Source: Cyclonatronum proteinivorum
Lineage (GTDB): Bacteria > Bacteroidota > Rhodothermia > Balneolales > Cyclonatronaceae
Assembly (NCBI RefSeq): GCF_003353065.1
Contig: NZ_CP027806.1
Span: 1,347,353-1,411,352, forward strand
Length of the DNA stretch: 64,000 bases
Direction of reading: 5' to 3'
The notes under the pieces: model-generated
Seen by the model: the letters and a program-made list of their open reading frames with translations, nothing else
The model's database searches: none
Told to the model about the DNA's origin: nothing
Shown: in pieces, positions 26,414 to 35,239 of the stretch
How the letters are laid out: every line of letters starts with the position of its first letter
Position numbering within the stretch: the stretch's first letter is position 1
Position numbers and translations under genes: made by a program

Positions 26414-26790
26414 GCCCGGGAGCGACGCCCAAAATATATGTCGCGGGTTTTTCTTTTACGGCTAAAGATGTTGATCAGGGTACCTTTCAGATCATCACAA
26501 AAGAGACGACGCAGCACAGGGCAGAAAAAAAGTTCATCAAAAAAATCAGGGCCTGGTCCGAGGCCTTTCCCGAACGCAGACCCGTGACGGTTTTCATACT
26601 TGATATTGCCGAGATACCGGCTAACCCTGACTTAGAGACCGTGCTGTTCTTCGAAGAGAAAGTCAGCTATGACGGAGATATGCAACGAACGGCTTTTACC
26701 GCTTTGCCACTGCGCGAACCCGGTGTAGAAACCTATGCCCTGAGCATGCCCGCCGAGCCCGTATTGTTTTGGGAGTCTGATCCGCCCTGA
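26410..26790 (+). CDS. Hypothetical protein coupled to the K+ channel
   Basis: A 126 aa soluble protein with no signal peptide and no family I recognise. It has a basic N-terminal half (TTQHRAEKKFIKKIRAW) and an acidic, beta-rich C-terminal half. The start overlaps the channel gene stop by 4 bp (ATGA), so translation is probably coupled and a role linked to the channel is possible, but only context supports this. The stop is followed 139 bp later by an intrinsic terminator. Confidence 0.7.
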   Translation: MSPGATPKIYVAGFSFTAKDVDQGTFQIITKETTQHRAEKKFIKKIRAWSEAFPERRPVTVFILDIAEIPANPDLETVLFFEEKVSYDGDMQRTAFTALPLREPGVETYALSMPAEPVLFWESDPP

Positions 26791-26928
26791 TACAAACGAA
26801 CCTCATCGGGCATAATCTACAGAATCAGGATAATTTCGTATATTCGTGTCAGATTATTAATCTATACCCCGCTGCATCACAAAAAGGGCGCAAATCCTAC
26901 AGTGCAGATCATTGCTAATCCGTTTTGA

Positions 26929-26950
26929 AGCCGGCAACTGCCGGTTTTTT
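26929..26950 (+). terminator. Intrinsic terminator just upstream of pgk
   Basis: CCGGC AACT GCCGG followed by six T residues, ending 35 bp before the pgk start codon. It may end the channel operon 139 bp after its last stop. It may equally end a short transcript from the AT-rich stretch near 26850-26870, or act as an attenuator of pgk. Confidence 0.7.
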
Positions 26951-26984
26951 GTGTGCAGCTTAACCTTCCAAACTGTGTTATACC

Positions 26985-28181
26985 ATGGCAAAACTAACCA
27001 TTGAAGACCTCAGCCTTTCAGGCAAAAAAGTAGTCATGCGCGTTGATTTTAACGTGCCTCTAAAAGACGGTGTAATCACCGATGATAACCGCATTGTGCA
27101 GGCACTGCCAACGATTAAGTATGCCCTTGAAAAAGGGGCGGTTGTCATCTTGCTGAGTCACCTCGGCCGGCCAAAGGGCGAGCCCAATCCTGACTTCAGC
27201 CTTCGTCCCGTAGCTGATTACCTGGAAAAAGCACTTCCCGGAAACGTATTTTTTGGGGAAGACTGCGTGGGTGAAGCCGCGGAATCCGCCATCGCGCAAG
27301 CAAAATCCGGCGATGTCGTACTGCTCGAGAACGTGCGCTTCCACGCGGGTGAAACCAAGAATGATCCTGAGCTGTCTCAAAAGTTTGCAGCCCTCGGCGA
27401 TGTTTTCGTGAACGACGCCTTCGGCAGTAGCCATCGTGCGCACTGCTCCGTTGCGGGTATTACTGAACACCTGCAGCCTGCAGCCGCCGGCTATCTCCTG
27501 CAGAAAGAGATTCAGTTCCTGAGCGACAGCGTCAACAGTCCGGAGCGTCCGTTTGTAGCCGTGCTTGGCGGCGCAAAAGTTTCCGACAAAATCGGTGTGA
27601 TCCGCAACCTGCTTCCTAAGGTAAACACCATCATAATCGGCGGTGGTATGGCCTATACCTTTATGAAAGCAAAAGGCCTGCCTATCGGTAAATCTTTGCT
27701 GGAAGCCGATAAAGTAGATCTTGCGAAACAGCTGATTTCAGAAGCGGAAGCGCAGGGCGTGAAGCTTATGCTTCCGGTTGATTCGGTTGTTTCTAAGGAA
27801 TTCAGCAACGAAGCCGAATTCAAAACGGTAGCTGAAGACGGCATCGAAGACGATTGGATGGCCCTTGATATTGGCGCTGAAACAACTAAGCTGTACAGTG
27901 ATGAAGTACGCGCTGCCAAAACTGTAATCTGGAACGGCCCGATGGGGGTGTTTGAAATGTCTAATTTCAACAAGGGCACTTTTGCGCTCGCACAGGCCAT
28001 GGCGGATGCTACGGCTGGTGGTGCCGTAACCATTATCGGTGGAGGCGACTCTGCTTCGGCTATTAAAAAAGCCGGACTCGCAGATAAGGTGAGTCACGTT
28101 TCAACAGGCGGAGGCGCTTCTCTTGAATACCTTGAAGGAAAAGACCTCCCGGGCATTTCCAGCCTTACCGATAAAGGCTAA
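26985..28181 (+). CDS. pgk: Phosphoglycerate kinase
   Basis: PGK catalyses 1,3-bisphosphoglycerate + ADP to 3-phosphoglycerate + ATP in glycolysis, and the reverse in gluconeogenesis. The 398 aa protein has the full set of motifs: MRVDFNVPLK, LLSHLGRPKG, LLENVRFHAGE, NDAFGSSHRAH, VLGGAKVSDKIGVI, the nucleotide-binding IIGGGMAYTF, WNGPMGVFE, and the hinge/C-terminal IIGGGDSASAIKKAG and STGGGASLEYLEG. The start ATG is preceded by a leader of only about 35 bp after a terminator hairpin. A strong terminator follows. Confidence 0.98.
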   Translation: MAKLTIEDLSLSGKKVVMRVDFNVPLKDGVITDDNRIVQALPTIKYALEKGAVVILLSHLGRPKGEPNPDFSLRPVADYLEKALPGNVFFGEDCVGEAAESAIAQAKSGDVVLLENVRFHAGETKNDPELSQKFAALGDVFVNDAFGSSHRAHCSVAGITEHLQPAAAGYLLQKEIQFLSDSVNSPERPFVAVLGGAKVSDKIGVIRNLLPKVNTIIIGGGMAYTFMKAKGLPIGKSLLEADKVDLAKQLISEAEAQGVKLMLPVDSVVSKEFSNEAEFKTVAEDGIEDDWMALDIGAETTKLYSDEVRAAKTVIWNGPMGVFEMSNFNKGTFALAQAMADATAGGAVTIIGGGDSASAIKKAGLADKVSHVSTGGGASLEYLEGKDLPGISSLTDKG

Positions 28182-28206
28182 TCGCCAAGCCGGTTATCAG
28201 ACATTA

Positions 28207-28246
28207 CAAGACCCGCTGCAGACATCTGTAGCGGGTCTTGCTTTTT
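28207..28246 (+). terminator. Intrinsic terminator of pgk
   Basis: AAGACCCGCT pairs perfectly with AGCGGGTCTT across a 12-nt loop, followed by GCTTTTT. It begins 26 bp after the pgk stop. Confidence 0.93.
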
Positions 28247-28284
28247 CCGGGAAACCCGCTTGGCGGATGAGGCGCAGTATGACC

Positions 28285-28456
28285 GGAAGGGTACCTAAGT
28301 ACCCTGAGTATGAGTTTTCAGCTTCAACGCCGCCAGCGGGGAAATTTCGCAGTCTTAACACCACACACAGATTAAGGCTACCGGTGTTTTTTTCGCTAAG
28401 CCATATTTAAACTTACACTTAGCAAATAAATCCTGTTTAATTGTGAATAATGCGGG
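28285..28456 (+). repeat. Left arm of a long inverted repeat around the GNAT gene
   Basis: The outer 66 bp (28285-28350, GGAAGGGTACC...CAGCTTCAACG...AGCGGGGAAATTTCGC) is the complement of 29319-29384. The inner end (TTTAATTGTGAATAATGCGGG, about 28436-28456) is the complement of about 29161-29181. The AT-rich stretch in between aligns in part with the other arm, which carries an extra ~50 bp. Homology also seems to continue outwards to about 28244. Confidence 0.85.
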
Positions 28457-29128
28457 CTAAGAGTGCTCCTTCATCCAAAACATCATCTCTTTAGCGGATG
28501 AGGTATTTTCATCAAGGTCTTGCCACGAAAAAGTTGTCCGCATATCAGGCTGCATGCGGTAGCCCATCATTTCCCAGAACGAATGCAGGTTTCGGTATCC
28601 CGCTGGCTTGCGCGGGTGATTATCGGGTCGCTGTACTCCGCAAAACGCAGTAAAACGATACCCCAGTGAAAGCGCGTGTTTTTCCCGCTCCCTGATAAAG
28701 ACTTTGCCGATACCCAGACCGCGATATTGTTTCAGCAAAACAGATTCACCAAAATAGAAGACCTCCTCCGGATTGATTCCTTTTGCAAGAAATGGGGCTT
28801 GTACTTCATCGGTTTCGAGCTTAAGCGGCATTCCTGAAGCCGCGCCGATAACCTTATTGTGATCTTTAGCCAGTACAAAAAGGCTTTCATTGCTGCGAAG
28901 GTAAGTTTTGAGGTATTCCCGCTCATACTCGTCAGATCCGTCGTAGAGGTACGGGAATTCATGGAAAACAGTAATGCGAAGCCAGGCAAGTACGGGTATA
29001 TACTGCGCAATATCAGCGCCGCGTGCAATTTCCGTTTCGTATGCTGCGTGAGCGGTTGAAGGCATAAAATGAGGGCTTGAGCGGAATTTCCGCGATTGAA
29101 GGTTTGATGAGTTCGGCGTATCAATCAT
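28457..29128 (-). CDS. GNAT family N-acetyltransferase
   Basis: A 223 aa GNAT-fold protein. The acetyl-CoA binding motif A region reads LLKQYRGLGIGKVFIRERE (Q-x-x-G-x-G/A pattern), preceded by a beta strand YFGESVLL and followed by GYRFTAFCGVQRP and FWEMMGYRM, typical of the GNAT C-terminal half. The substrate cannot be told. The first 21 residues are polar and poorly conserved in appearance, and M22 is an alternative start. The gene fills the space between two long inverted-repeat arms (28285-28456 and 29160-29384), so it looks like the cargo of a small mobile or non-autonomous unit. Confidence 0.87.
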   Translation of the reverse strand: MIDTPNSSNLQSRKFRSSPHFMPSTAHAAYETEIARGADIAQYIPVLAWLRITVFHEFPYLYDGSDEYEREYLKTYLRSNESLFVLAKDHNKVIGAASGMPLKLETDEVQAPFLAKGINPEEVFYFGESVLLKQYRGLGIGKVFIREREKHALSLGYRFTAFCGVQRPDNHPRKPAGYRNLHSFWEMMGYRMQPDMRTTFSWQDLDENTSSAKEMMFWMKEHS

Positions 29129-29159
29129 CTAATATACAATGCTATGGCAGCGAAATTAA

Positions 29160-29384
29160 ACCCGCATTATTCACAATTAAACTGAATTTATGAGTTAAGT
29201 ATTGGTTCAATTTGGCTTATCGAAAATAAGGTTAAGCCAAATTTGGATGCGGTTTAAAGACTGTGCACAGGGCGAAGCGATTCCCACGAAGTGCACCGAG
29301 CGAAGCGATTCCCGCGCAGCGAAATTTCCCCGCTGGCTGCGTTGAAGCTGAAACCTCATGCTCATGGTACTCAGGTACCCCTCC
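29160..29384 (-). repeat. Right arm of a long inverted repeat around the GNAT gene
   Basis: Complement of the left arm, with an extra internal segment rich in GCGAAGCGATTCCC repeats (about 29270-29315). A further partial copy of the inner end motif, GTGAATAATGCGGG, lies in the opposite orientation to the one at 29161-29181, at about 29429-29442. The rest of the 595 bp space to ndk (29385-29723) shows no supported gene; a 68-codon frame at 29515-29721 has no features of a protein. Confidence 0.83.
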
Positions 29385-29723
29385 GCTGAGTTTTTGGCTT
29401 CGCCTTGCCAGCAAGAAAATTTCCTGGTGAATAATGCGGGTTAAACCTCTGAATCGCCAAATTCACCAAAAAACGTTTAAGGTTCTCAGGATTATGGCTT
29501 ATATTCATAAATAAATGAAAATCAGAAAAAACAGCTCAGACGGCATTATTCAGGCGATTATTCAATCAGAATGTGCTAAAAACCTTCAGCCTTCCTACCA
29601 CAACTTGTACAAAAATGGTGGTTATGTAATAGTGGGCTTGTTGGCGGACGTCAGCGGGACTGTTTTCTCTTTTTTCGACAACCCACATATTCATCAGAAA
29701 CGATTAAACCCACCCAATTAAGC

Positions 29724-30155
29724 ATGGCAACCAACAGAACCCTGACCATCCTGAAACCTGACTGTGTCCGTAAAAACCACGTTGGCGATGTAATTGCCCA
29801 TATCCAAAAAGCCGGCTTCAAAATTGTAGCCATGAAAATGACCCGCCTCACCGCGGCAACTGCGGGCGGATTCTACGAAGTACATAAAGAGCGTCCTTTC
29901 TATGGCGAACTCTGTGCCTTCATGAGCTCCGGCCCCTGTGTACCCATGATTCTTGAAAAAGAAAACGCCGTTGCTGATTTCCGTAAACTGATTGGCGCAA
30001 CCGACCCTGCTGAAGCTGCGGAAGGAACCATTCGTAAACTTTATGCGGACAGCAAAGGCGAAAATATTATTCACGGCTCTGATTCTGACGAAAATGCCGC
30101 CATTGAATCAGCCTACTTTTTTGCGAAATCTGAAGAAGTTGCGAATCTCGCATAA
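29724..30155 (+). CDS. ndk: Nucleoside diphosphate kinase
   Basis: NDK equilibrates nucleoside di- and triphosphates through a phosphohistidine intermediate. The 143 aa length is standard. Visible motifs are [55 protein letters not shown], and the active-site NIIHGSDS with catalytic H117. The next gene starts 31 bp downstream on the same strand, so they may be co-transcribed. Confidence 0.98.
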   Translation: MATNRTLTILKPDCVRKNHVGDVIAHIQKAGFKIVAMKMTRLTAATAGGFYEVHKERPFYGELCAFMSSGPCVPMILEKENAVADFRKLIGATDPAEAAEGTIRKLYADSKGENIIHGSDSDENAAIESAYFFAKSEEVANLA

Positions 30156-30185
30156 TAGCGCGCAACGTATTCAGTTATAAAATAA

Positions 30186-31463
30186 ATGAGTGTTCCCGGT
30201 TTCCGCTTCTGTAGCTTGCTTTTACTTGCAGTATTGTTTTGGTGTACTGTTAGTTGTGCGGACCGGGAACACACTCATATACACCAATCCCACGCGCAGC
30301 ATTCCGCCCCGGAAATAAAGTTAGGGGCGCAACAGCTTATCTCCCATTCAGTTGAAGAACTGCGCGACCGAAGCATAGGGCTGCTTGCCAACCCTGCTTC
30401 CCGTATCGGCTCAGCCCACCTGCTCGATACGCTGCTCACCCACGAAATACCGGTTACCGCACTGTTTGCAGCCGAGCATGGCTTCAGGGGTGATGTGCCC
30501 GCCGGAGAAGAAATTCAGGACGGCACAGACCTTGCAACGGGCCTTCCCGTTTTTTCGCTCTACGGACAAACGCGTCGCCCGACATCAGATATGCTCGCCG
30601 GAATTGACCTGCTTCTCTTCGACCTGCAGGACGCAGGCGTGCGCTTTTATACCTATATCTCAACCCTCGGACTCGTACTTGAAGCCGCTGCCGAACACGA
30701 TGTGGAAGTATGGGTACTCGACCGACCCAATCCGTTGGGCGGCACCTATGTTTCAGGCTGGGTGCTTGAACCGGATCTCACCTCGTTTGTAGGTGCTTTC
30801 CCGATACCGATTGTCCACGGGATGACTATTGGTGAACTTGCGCGCATGATGGTGGGAGAAGGTTGGCTTACTACGGAATCAGAGCCCCGATTGAGGGTGA
30901 TCCCTATGGAAAACTGGACACGCGATCAAAACTGGGATGATACCGGTTTGAATTGGGTGCCGCCATCGCCGAACCTGCCGCATTTCACCAACGCACTTGT
31001 ATATCCCGGAACCTGCTTTTTCGAGGGCAGCACGATGTCAGAAGGGCGCGGTACGTTCGATCCGTTTATGAAGATTGGCTCACCCGGTCTTGTCTTTCCG
31101 GATGAAAGCCGTCAGCGGTTGCAGCAAAGCTACCCTGCGCTGCTTGAGCCCGTCGTTTTTACTCCGGTTGATATACCCGGCATGGCGACCAATCCTAAAC
31201 ACCGCGGCACCGAAGTGAGCGGCATCCGACTGAGCCCGCTCACCCTACAGGCCGATTCGCTGCGTCCCCTCGAGCTTGGGCTTGAAATCTTCCGCGAAAT
31301 GCTGCGATACGCACCGAATGCTGAAACCAACCGCTTCCTCTACAATCTCGCAGGTACCCGGCAGATTGACAGCTTTCTTGAAAGCGACGCTGCCCCGGAG
31401 ACTTTTTGGGAAGAAGAATTGGAAGTTTTTATGAAAGCCCGTGAGCCATACCTGCTGTATTAG
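30186..31463 (+). CDS. DUF1343/NamZ-like exo-beta-N-acetylmuramidase, lipoprotein
   Basis: A 425 aa protein of the DUF1343 family, whose characterised member NamZ releases terminal MurNAc from peptidoglycan fragments. A lipoprotein signal (LLLAVLFWCTVSC) is followed by core motifs SIGLLANPAS, AAEHGFRGDVPAGEE, LPVFSLYGQTRRP, LLFDLQDAGVRFYTYISTL, VLDRPNPLGG, PIVHGMTIGELA and NTFEGS-like FEGSTMSEGRGT. It would act in the periplasm in wall turnover or recovery. The gene follows ndk by 30 bp. No terminator was seen after it. Confidence 0.93.
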   Translation: MSVPGFRFCSLLLLAVLFWCTVSCADREHTHIHQSHAQHSAPEIKLGAQQLISHSVEELRDRSIGLLANPASRIGSAHLLDTLLTHEIPVTALFAAEHGFRGDVPAGEEIQDGTDLATGLPVFSLYGQTRRPTSDMLAGIDLLLFDLQDAGVRFYTYISTLGLVLEAAAEHDVEVWVLDRPNPLGGTYVSGWVLEPDLTSFVGAFPIPIVHGMTIGELARMMVGEGWLTTESEPRLRVIPMENWTRDQNWDDTGLNWVPPSPNLPHFTNALVYPGTCFFEGSTMSEGRGTFDPFMKIGSPGLVFPDESRQRLQQSYPALLEPVVFTPVDIPGMATNPKHRGTEVSGIRLSPLTLQADSLRPLELGLEIFREMLRYAPNAETNRFLYNLAGTRQIDSFLESDAAPETFWEEELEVFMKAREPYLLY

Positions 31464-31595
31464 CAGCTTGCCTGTCATCAGAGAGGGCTGTCACAAGATG
31501 TATTGGCGAAGATGGATAGGGGGTAAGCACTTTAATTCATTCCTGATGGCTTTTTAGGGGCAAATATACCTGCTGTGCCGAAGCGGAACAGCGGG

Positions 31596-33476
31596 TTAAT
31601 CGAATTTCTGCAGTCCGGCAGCCTTTGCAAAATCTCCCCCTTTTGCGATGAGCGCATCAAAAGTGCCCTGCTCGGTGATGCGGCCCTGCTGCAGGTAATA
31701 GATCACATCGGCATTTCGGATGGTTGAAAGCCGGTGCGAAACCTGAATGACCGTCAGTTTGCCCTTGAGTCCGTCAATACTTTGACGAATGATGTGCTCT
31801 GATTCAGAATCAAGGGCGCTTGTTGCTTCATCCAAAAACAGTACCCGCGGCTGCTTGAACAGCTCCCGTGCGATGCAAAGCCGCTGCTTTTGTCCGCCGG
31901 ATAGACGCATGCCGCGGTCGCCGATCACGGTATTAAAGCCGTCGGGCATGGCTTCAATGAAGCTAAGGGCGTGTGCGCTTCGGGCTGCCTCACGAATCTG
32001 TTCCATCAGCTCCGGCTCGCGCTCCGGGTCGCCCTTCCACATACAGATATTGTTGGCAACGGTATCATCAAACAAAACAGAATCCTGAGAAACGTAGCCA
32101 AGCTGCCTGCGCCAGCTTTCAAGCTTTATTTCGGAGGTGTTGATACCGTCTATATACAGGCTGCCGTACTGCGGACGGTGCAGCAGCAGCAAAACATCAA
32201 GCAGGGTGGATTTGCCGGAACCGGACTCCCCGACAAAGGCAACGGTTGTGTTGGCATTAATGGTAACGTTAAGGTGATGCAGCACCGGAACAATATCCGG
32301 TGTTTCCTCTTCCTCCTCATGCAGCTTCATCAGGCTGCGCGGCGGTTCCTTCATCGGATCCGGGGATTTGTAGCTCAGATAGGAGAAACTGACATCACGC
32401 AGCTCAATCCGATCGCTGAAGGCTGCAAGTGTAGTACGGCCATCCTGCACCTGCCCGGTCTTCACCTTGCGCATTTCGCGTTCTACCATTTCGATGGGCC
32501 CGATGTGATTGATAACGCCCAGCCATGAACCCTGCAGCGACATAATCTGACCAAATGCACGGTGTATCAGAATGAGGGATACGATAATCGGGGCGAGGGG
32601 CGCTTCAAAAACCACAAGCTGCAGCACCATGATCCCCAGCACGAGCCCAACGGAAAGGGGCTCCCGTACAGCTGACGCAAAGCCCTTATAAATACCGTAG
32701 CGCCTGAAATAGTCAACCAGCACTTTAATACTGCTTACCACGTTCCGTCCGCTGCGATCAAGCCCCGCAGTTGCGCTCAGATACTTAAACCCCTGCATGG
32801 TCTGTACCAGCTGCATGTTGAGCGTCGCATACTCCCTGCTGATGTGACGCGACATCTTCCTTACAAATGCATTGAGTGGGCGAAACACAATCAGGTACAA
32901 GATGCCCCCGGCAACAGCCATTAATGTAAACTGCCATGAAATGAGAAAAGAAAACAGCACAAACACAAAGGTTTGAATCAGCAGTACATTAAAGCTCTTA
33001 AAAGCGAAGAAGCCGTTGATCAGCTGATAAATCTGATGGATCAGGATGTTGATGTAATGGCCGGTATTTTGCCTGCTGTAAAAGGTGTAGGTCATGTTTT
33101 TATACAACTCAAAAAGCTCAGCGCGGATATCATACTGAAGCCGGGCTGATATGAAAACGCCAAAAACGCTTGTGCCAAAATGAAACAATCCTTTGAAAGC
33201 AAACACAGCGGCCATCAGCAGCAGAATGCCGGGTACAGAACCATCAAATCCAAAAAAGGCCACAACCTGATACATCAGCTGTGCTACCGTACCGGACTCC
33301 CCAGGATCAGGGCTGCCGCCGGAATCAACCATTTCGATGAGCGGCAGCAGCAGCGCAATGCCAAAAGACGTAATCACCACAAGGATGAGATTCAGAAAGA
33401 AAACCGCATACATTTTAGCGCCAACGTAGCGGTAAAACACATTATGGAGCTGTATGTATTCTCTGAGTAAAGACAA
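31596..33476 (-). CDS. ABC transporter, fused permease and ATPase (exporter type)
   Basis: A 626 aa type IV (ABCB-like) half-transporter. The N-terminal membrane domain has six hydrophobic helices (residues ~20-320). The nucleotide-binding domain shows Walker A GESGSGKST (around residue 415-423), the Q-loop YVSQDSVLFDD, signature LSGGQKQRL, Walker B VLFLDEATSALDSES and the H-loop VSHRLSTI. An acidic linker (LHEEEEETPD) joins the domains. It probably works as a homodimer exporting a lipid, polysaccharide precursor or peptide; the cargo cannot be told. Convergent with the NamZ-like gene, and flanked upstream by repeats. Confidence 0.95.
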   Translation of the reverse strand: MSLLREYIQLHNVFYRYVGAKMYAVFFLNLILVVITSFGIALLLPLIEMVDSGGSPDPGESGTVAQLMYQVVAFFGFDGSVPGILLLMAAVFAFKGLFHFGTSVFGVFISARLQYDIRAELFELYKNMTYTFYSRQNTGHYINILIHQIYQLINGFFAFKSFNVLLIQTFVFVLFSFLISWQFTLMAVAGGILYLIVFRPLNAFVRKMSRHISREYATLNMQLVQTMQGFKYLSATAGLDRSGRNVVSSIKVLVDYFRRYGIYKGFASAVREPLSVGLVLGIMVLQLVVFEAPLAPIIVSLILIHRAFGQIMSLQGSWLGVINHIGPIEMVEREMRKVKTGQVQDGRTTLAAFSDRIELRDVSFSYLSYKSPDPMKEPPRSLMKLHEEEEETPDIVPVLHHLNVTINANTTVAFVGESGSGKSTLLDVLLLLHRPQYGSLYIDGINTSEIKLESWRRQLGYVSQDSVLFDDTVANNICMWKGDPEREPELMEQIREAARSAHALSFIEAMPDGFNTVIGDRGMRLSGGQKQRLCIARELFKQPRVLFLDEATSALDSESEHIIRQSIDGLKGKLTVIQVSHRLSTIRNADVIYYLQQGRITEQGTFDALIAKGGDFAKAAGLQKFD

Positions 33477-33589
33477 AAGCGGACAAAATTAGGGCTGTTT
33501 TCGAAACAGGCACCCCGGTGAAAAATAGAAAAAACGCAAAATACACATTAAAGCACACACCACGAACCACTAACCAACGCTTTCCCTGC

Positions 33590-34145
33590 TATCCGGTGTT
33601 ACCTGCGGCGCGCTGGCGCGCCGGGGACGGGTTCGTGACGCGATTCCGGGGTGGCTGACGCGTGTGGGGGCGGGCACATAGGCACCGCCCCTACGTTCGT
33701 GTTCGCCGGATATATCGCGGCGCGCTGGCGCGCCGGTTTCTTCGCGGTAATTTGGAGCCAAAAAAACCAAACCCATTGGCCGACCCCGAAAATCCATACC
33801 ACATCAGGGCCTCCCAATTCCCCTCTCGAGAGGGGTGGCCCCGGGATTAAGCTATTCAACGGCAATGGGTTATAAATGCACCAAATTCAAAAAGGCCACG
33901 GTGGTGGCGGGACGGGGTGTGGAAATGTTGTTGCAGCCCACGAAACCCTGATAACGGACATGGAGGCCTGCGTTTGTTTTCGGTTCCGGTTTTATTTCGA
34001 CTCGCGGATATGGGCGGCTGACGCACGCGGGGCGAGCACAAGGCGTCGCCCCTACCGCACACGGGGCGGGCACGTAGGCGCCGCCCCTACCATCGGGTTC
34101 GCCGATATATCGCGGCGCGCGCAAGGCGCGCCGCATGCGAGGCCC
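33590..34145. repeat. Palindrome-rich repeat family 1, isolated copy
   Basis: The components are GGGGCGAGCACAAGGCG with its complement-like half GTCGCCCCTAC (34029-34060) and a GGGGCGGGCAC variant next to it. Also present are a GGCGCGC...GCGCGCC palindrome (33718-33735 and 34113-34132), CCCCTCTCGAGAGGGG (33826), and a conserved stretch GGCCACGGTGGTGGCGGGAC...GTTGTTGCAG. The same parts in the same order recur at 39217-41260 and, inverted, at 58737-61110. Short frames across it are all frame-shadowed repeat translations and not credible genes. Confidence 0.85.
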
Positions 34146-34171
34146 ACCATACCGCGCAACCCCATCAATCA

Positions 34172-34217
34172 CCTGCTCGGCCTGCACCCAAACAAGCAGG
34201 CCGAGCAGGCTTTTTTT
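34172..34217 (+). terminator. Orphan intrinsic terminator in the repeat region
   Basis: A perfect 13 bp stem (CCTGCTCGGCCTG with CAGGCCGAGCAGG), 12-nt loop, then seven T residues on the plus strand. No plus-strand coding gene exists upstream for more than 2.5 kb (the neighbouring ABC gene reads away on the minus strand), so what it terminates is unknown. Confidence 0.85.
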
Positions 34218-34310
34218 ATTTTGTGGGGGGGGAAACGCTTTGAACATCACGGTCTTTCGTGACAGCACGGAAGCCTCCTAATCAAAGATGAGACCCTTGC
34301 TTTTTGGGGG
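34215..34310 (-). repeat. Dispersed repeat family 2, copy 3 (inverted)
   Basis: On the minus strand it reads CCCAAAAAGCAAGGGTCTCA...CACGAAAGACCGTGATGTTC...GTTTCCCCCC, clearly matching 10136-10220. It abuts the orphan terminator. Confidence 0.78.
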
Positions 34311-35239
34311 GGGCTTATACGAAGTCGGTAGCTGACATGCACAATGGCTGCCCTCCGCCACAGCCCCCCTATCCCGACTGGAGGAGGCCGGGAAATCCTC
34401 GGAGCATTTGTGGAGCAATCCCGGAGCAATCCCGGGGCGATCCCGGGGCAATCCGGAAGGATTGGGATCATTATTAAGCGGCTTAAATGAGTAGTTGCAT
34501 TAAAAGCCGATGAGCTCTTGAACCCTCGCGTTACAGTAAAGAATGGTATCCTATAGCTGACCTGCCACAGGCATAAAGTGATGTAGTCCTGATAAAGCAG
34601 ACCTTTTTCGGTATAATAGGTTTGATGCTGTTATTCAGATAATTAGAAAAAAATCCTAACCATTACCGCCTTATTATTGCAGTACCAAAACGGCACAGTA
34701 AACCCGCCGCTCAATCTAAGTTCCATTCCCGGGCCCTCTTTGGGGCTTCGGCTGCTCTCTTCCGAAAAAGTGCTGCCGTTTCTGACAACCGCCCATATTT
34801 TTGCCCTTGCATGGCTAACGTTTTTAGAAAATAGCCTTTGTCATTGCCTGGGAAAAAGTGATTATGCGCAGCTTCATCGGCAATGAACAGAATAAATCGT
34901 ATCTCTACCAACATAAAGGCCGATTTTTAAACAAGCTAATATGGTAATGATAACAAAGCCTTAACTTGAAGATTTCGGCTTGTAAGCTTAGATTAACCGC
35001 GGTAATAACGACCCCTTTCAAAACTTTAAAAATTCACAGATTCTGAACGGCAGACAGATTGATATGCTTTAAGCCCACATATTTGTTGCTGTGCTTTTAA
35101 CAGGAATCTACCATTTGTGAGGGAGCTTACATTTTGCTGCTTGGTACCATTATGAACTGTGTGTCATGATGACGATTTAAAAAGACTATGTCACATCTTC
35201 TAACCGCTTTATATCTATATTAATATAAATACTTTCGAT
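34311..35239. other. Intergenic region upstream of the first modular surface protein
   Basis: The left end holds an 11 bp tandem (GAGCAATCCCG and variants, about 34409-34455). From about 34500 on it becomes AT-rich and carries no convincing gene; two frames of about 68 codons near 34680-34910 lie on opposite strands over each other and lack support. The promoter of the 35240 gene must lie towards the right end. Confidence 0.55.

Noticed and set aside
26870..26950. Known riboswitch upstream of pgk
   Set aside because: A few words resemble parts of cyclic-di-GMP or cobalamin riboswitches, but the conserved cores are not present in order; only the terminator hairpin is firm.
29515..29721. 68-codon frame before ndk
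   Set aside because: No features of a protein; it lies in the ndk upstream region. I cannot exclude a small peptide.
34677..34914. Two overlapping frames of about 68 codons on opposite strands
   Set aside because: They are mirror frames of each other, with no similarity or signal to support either.
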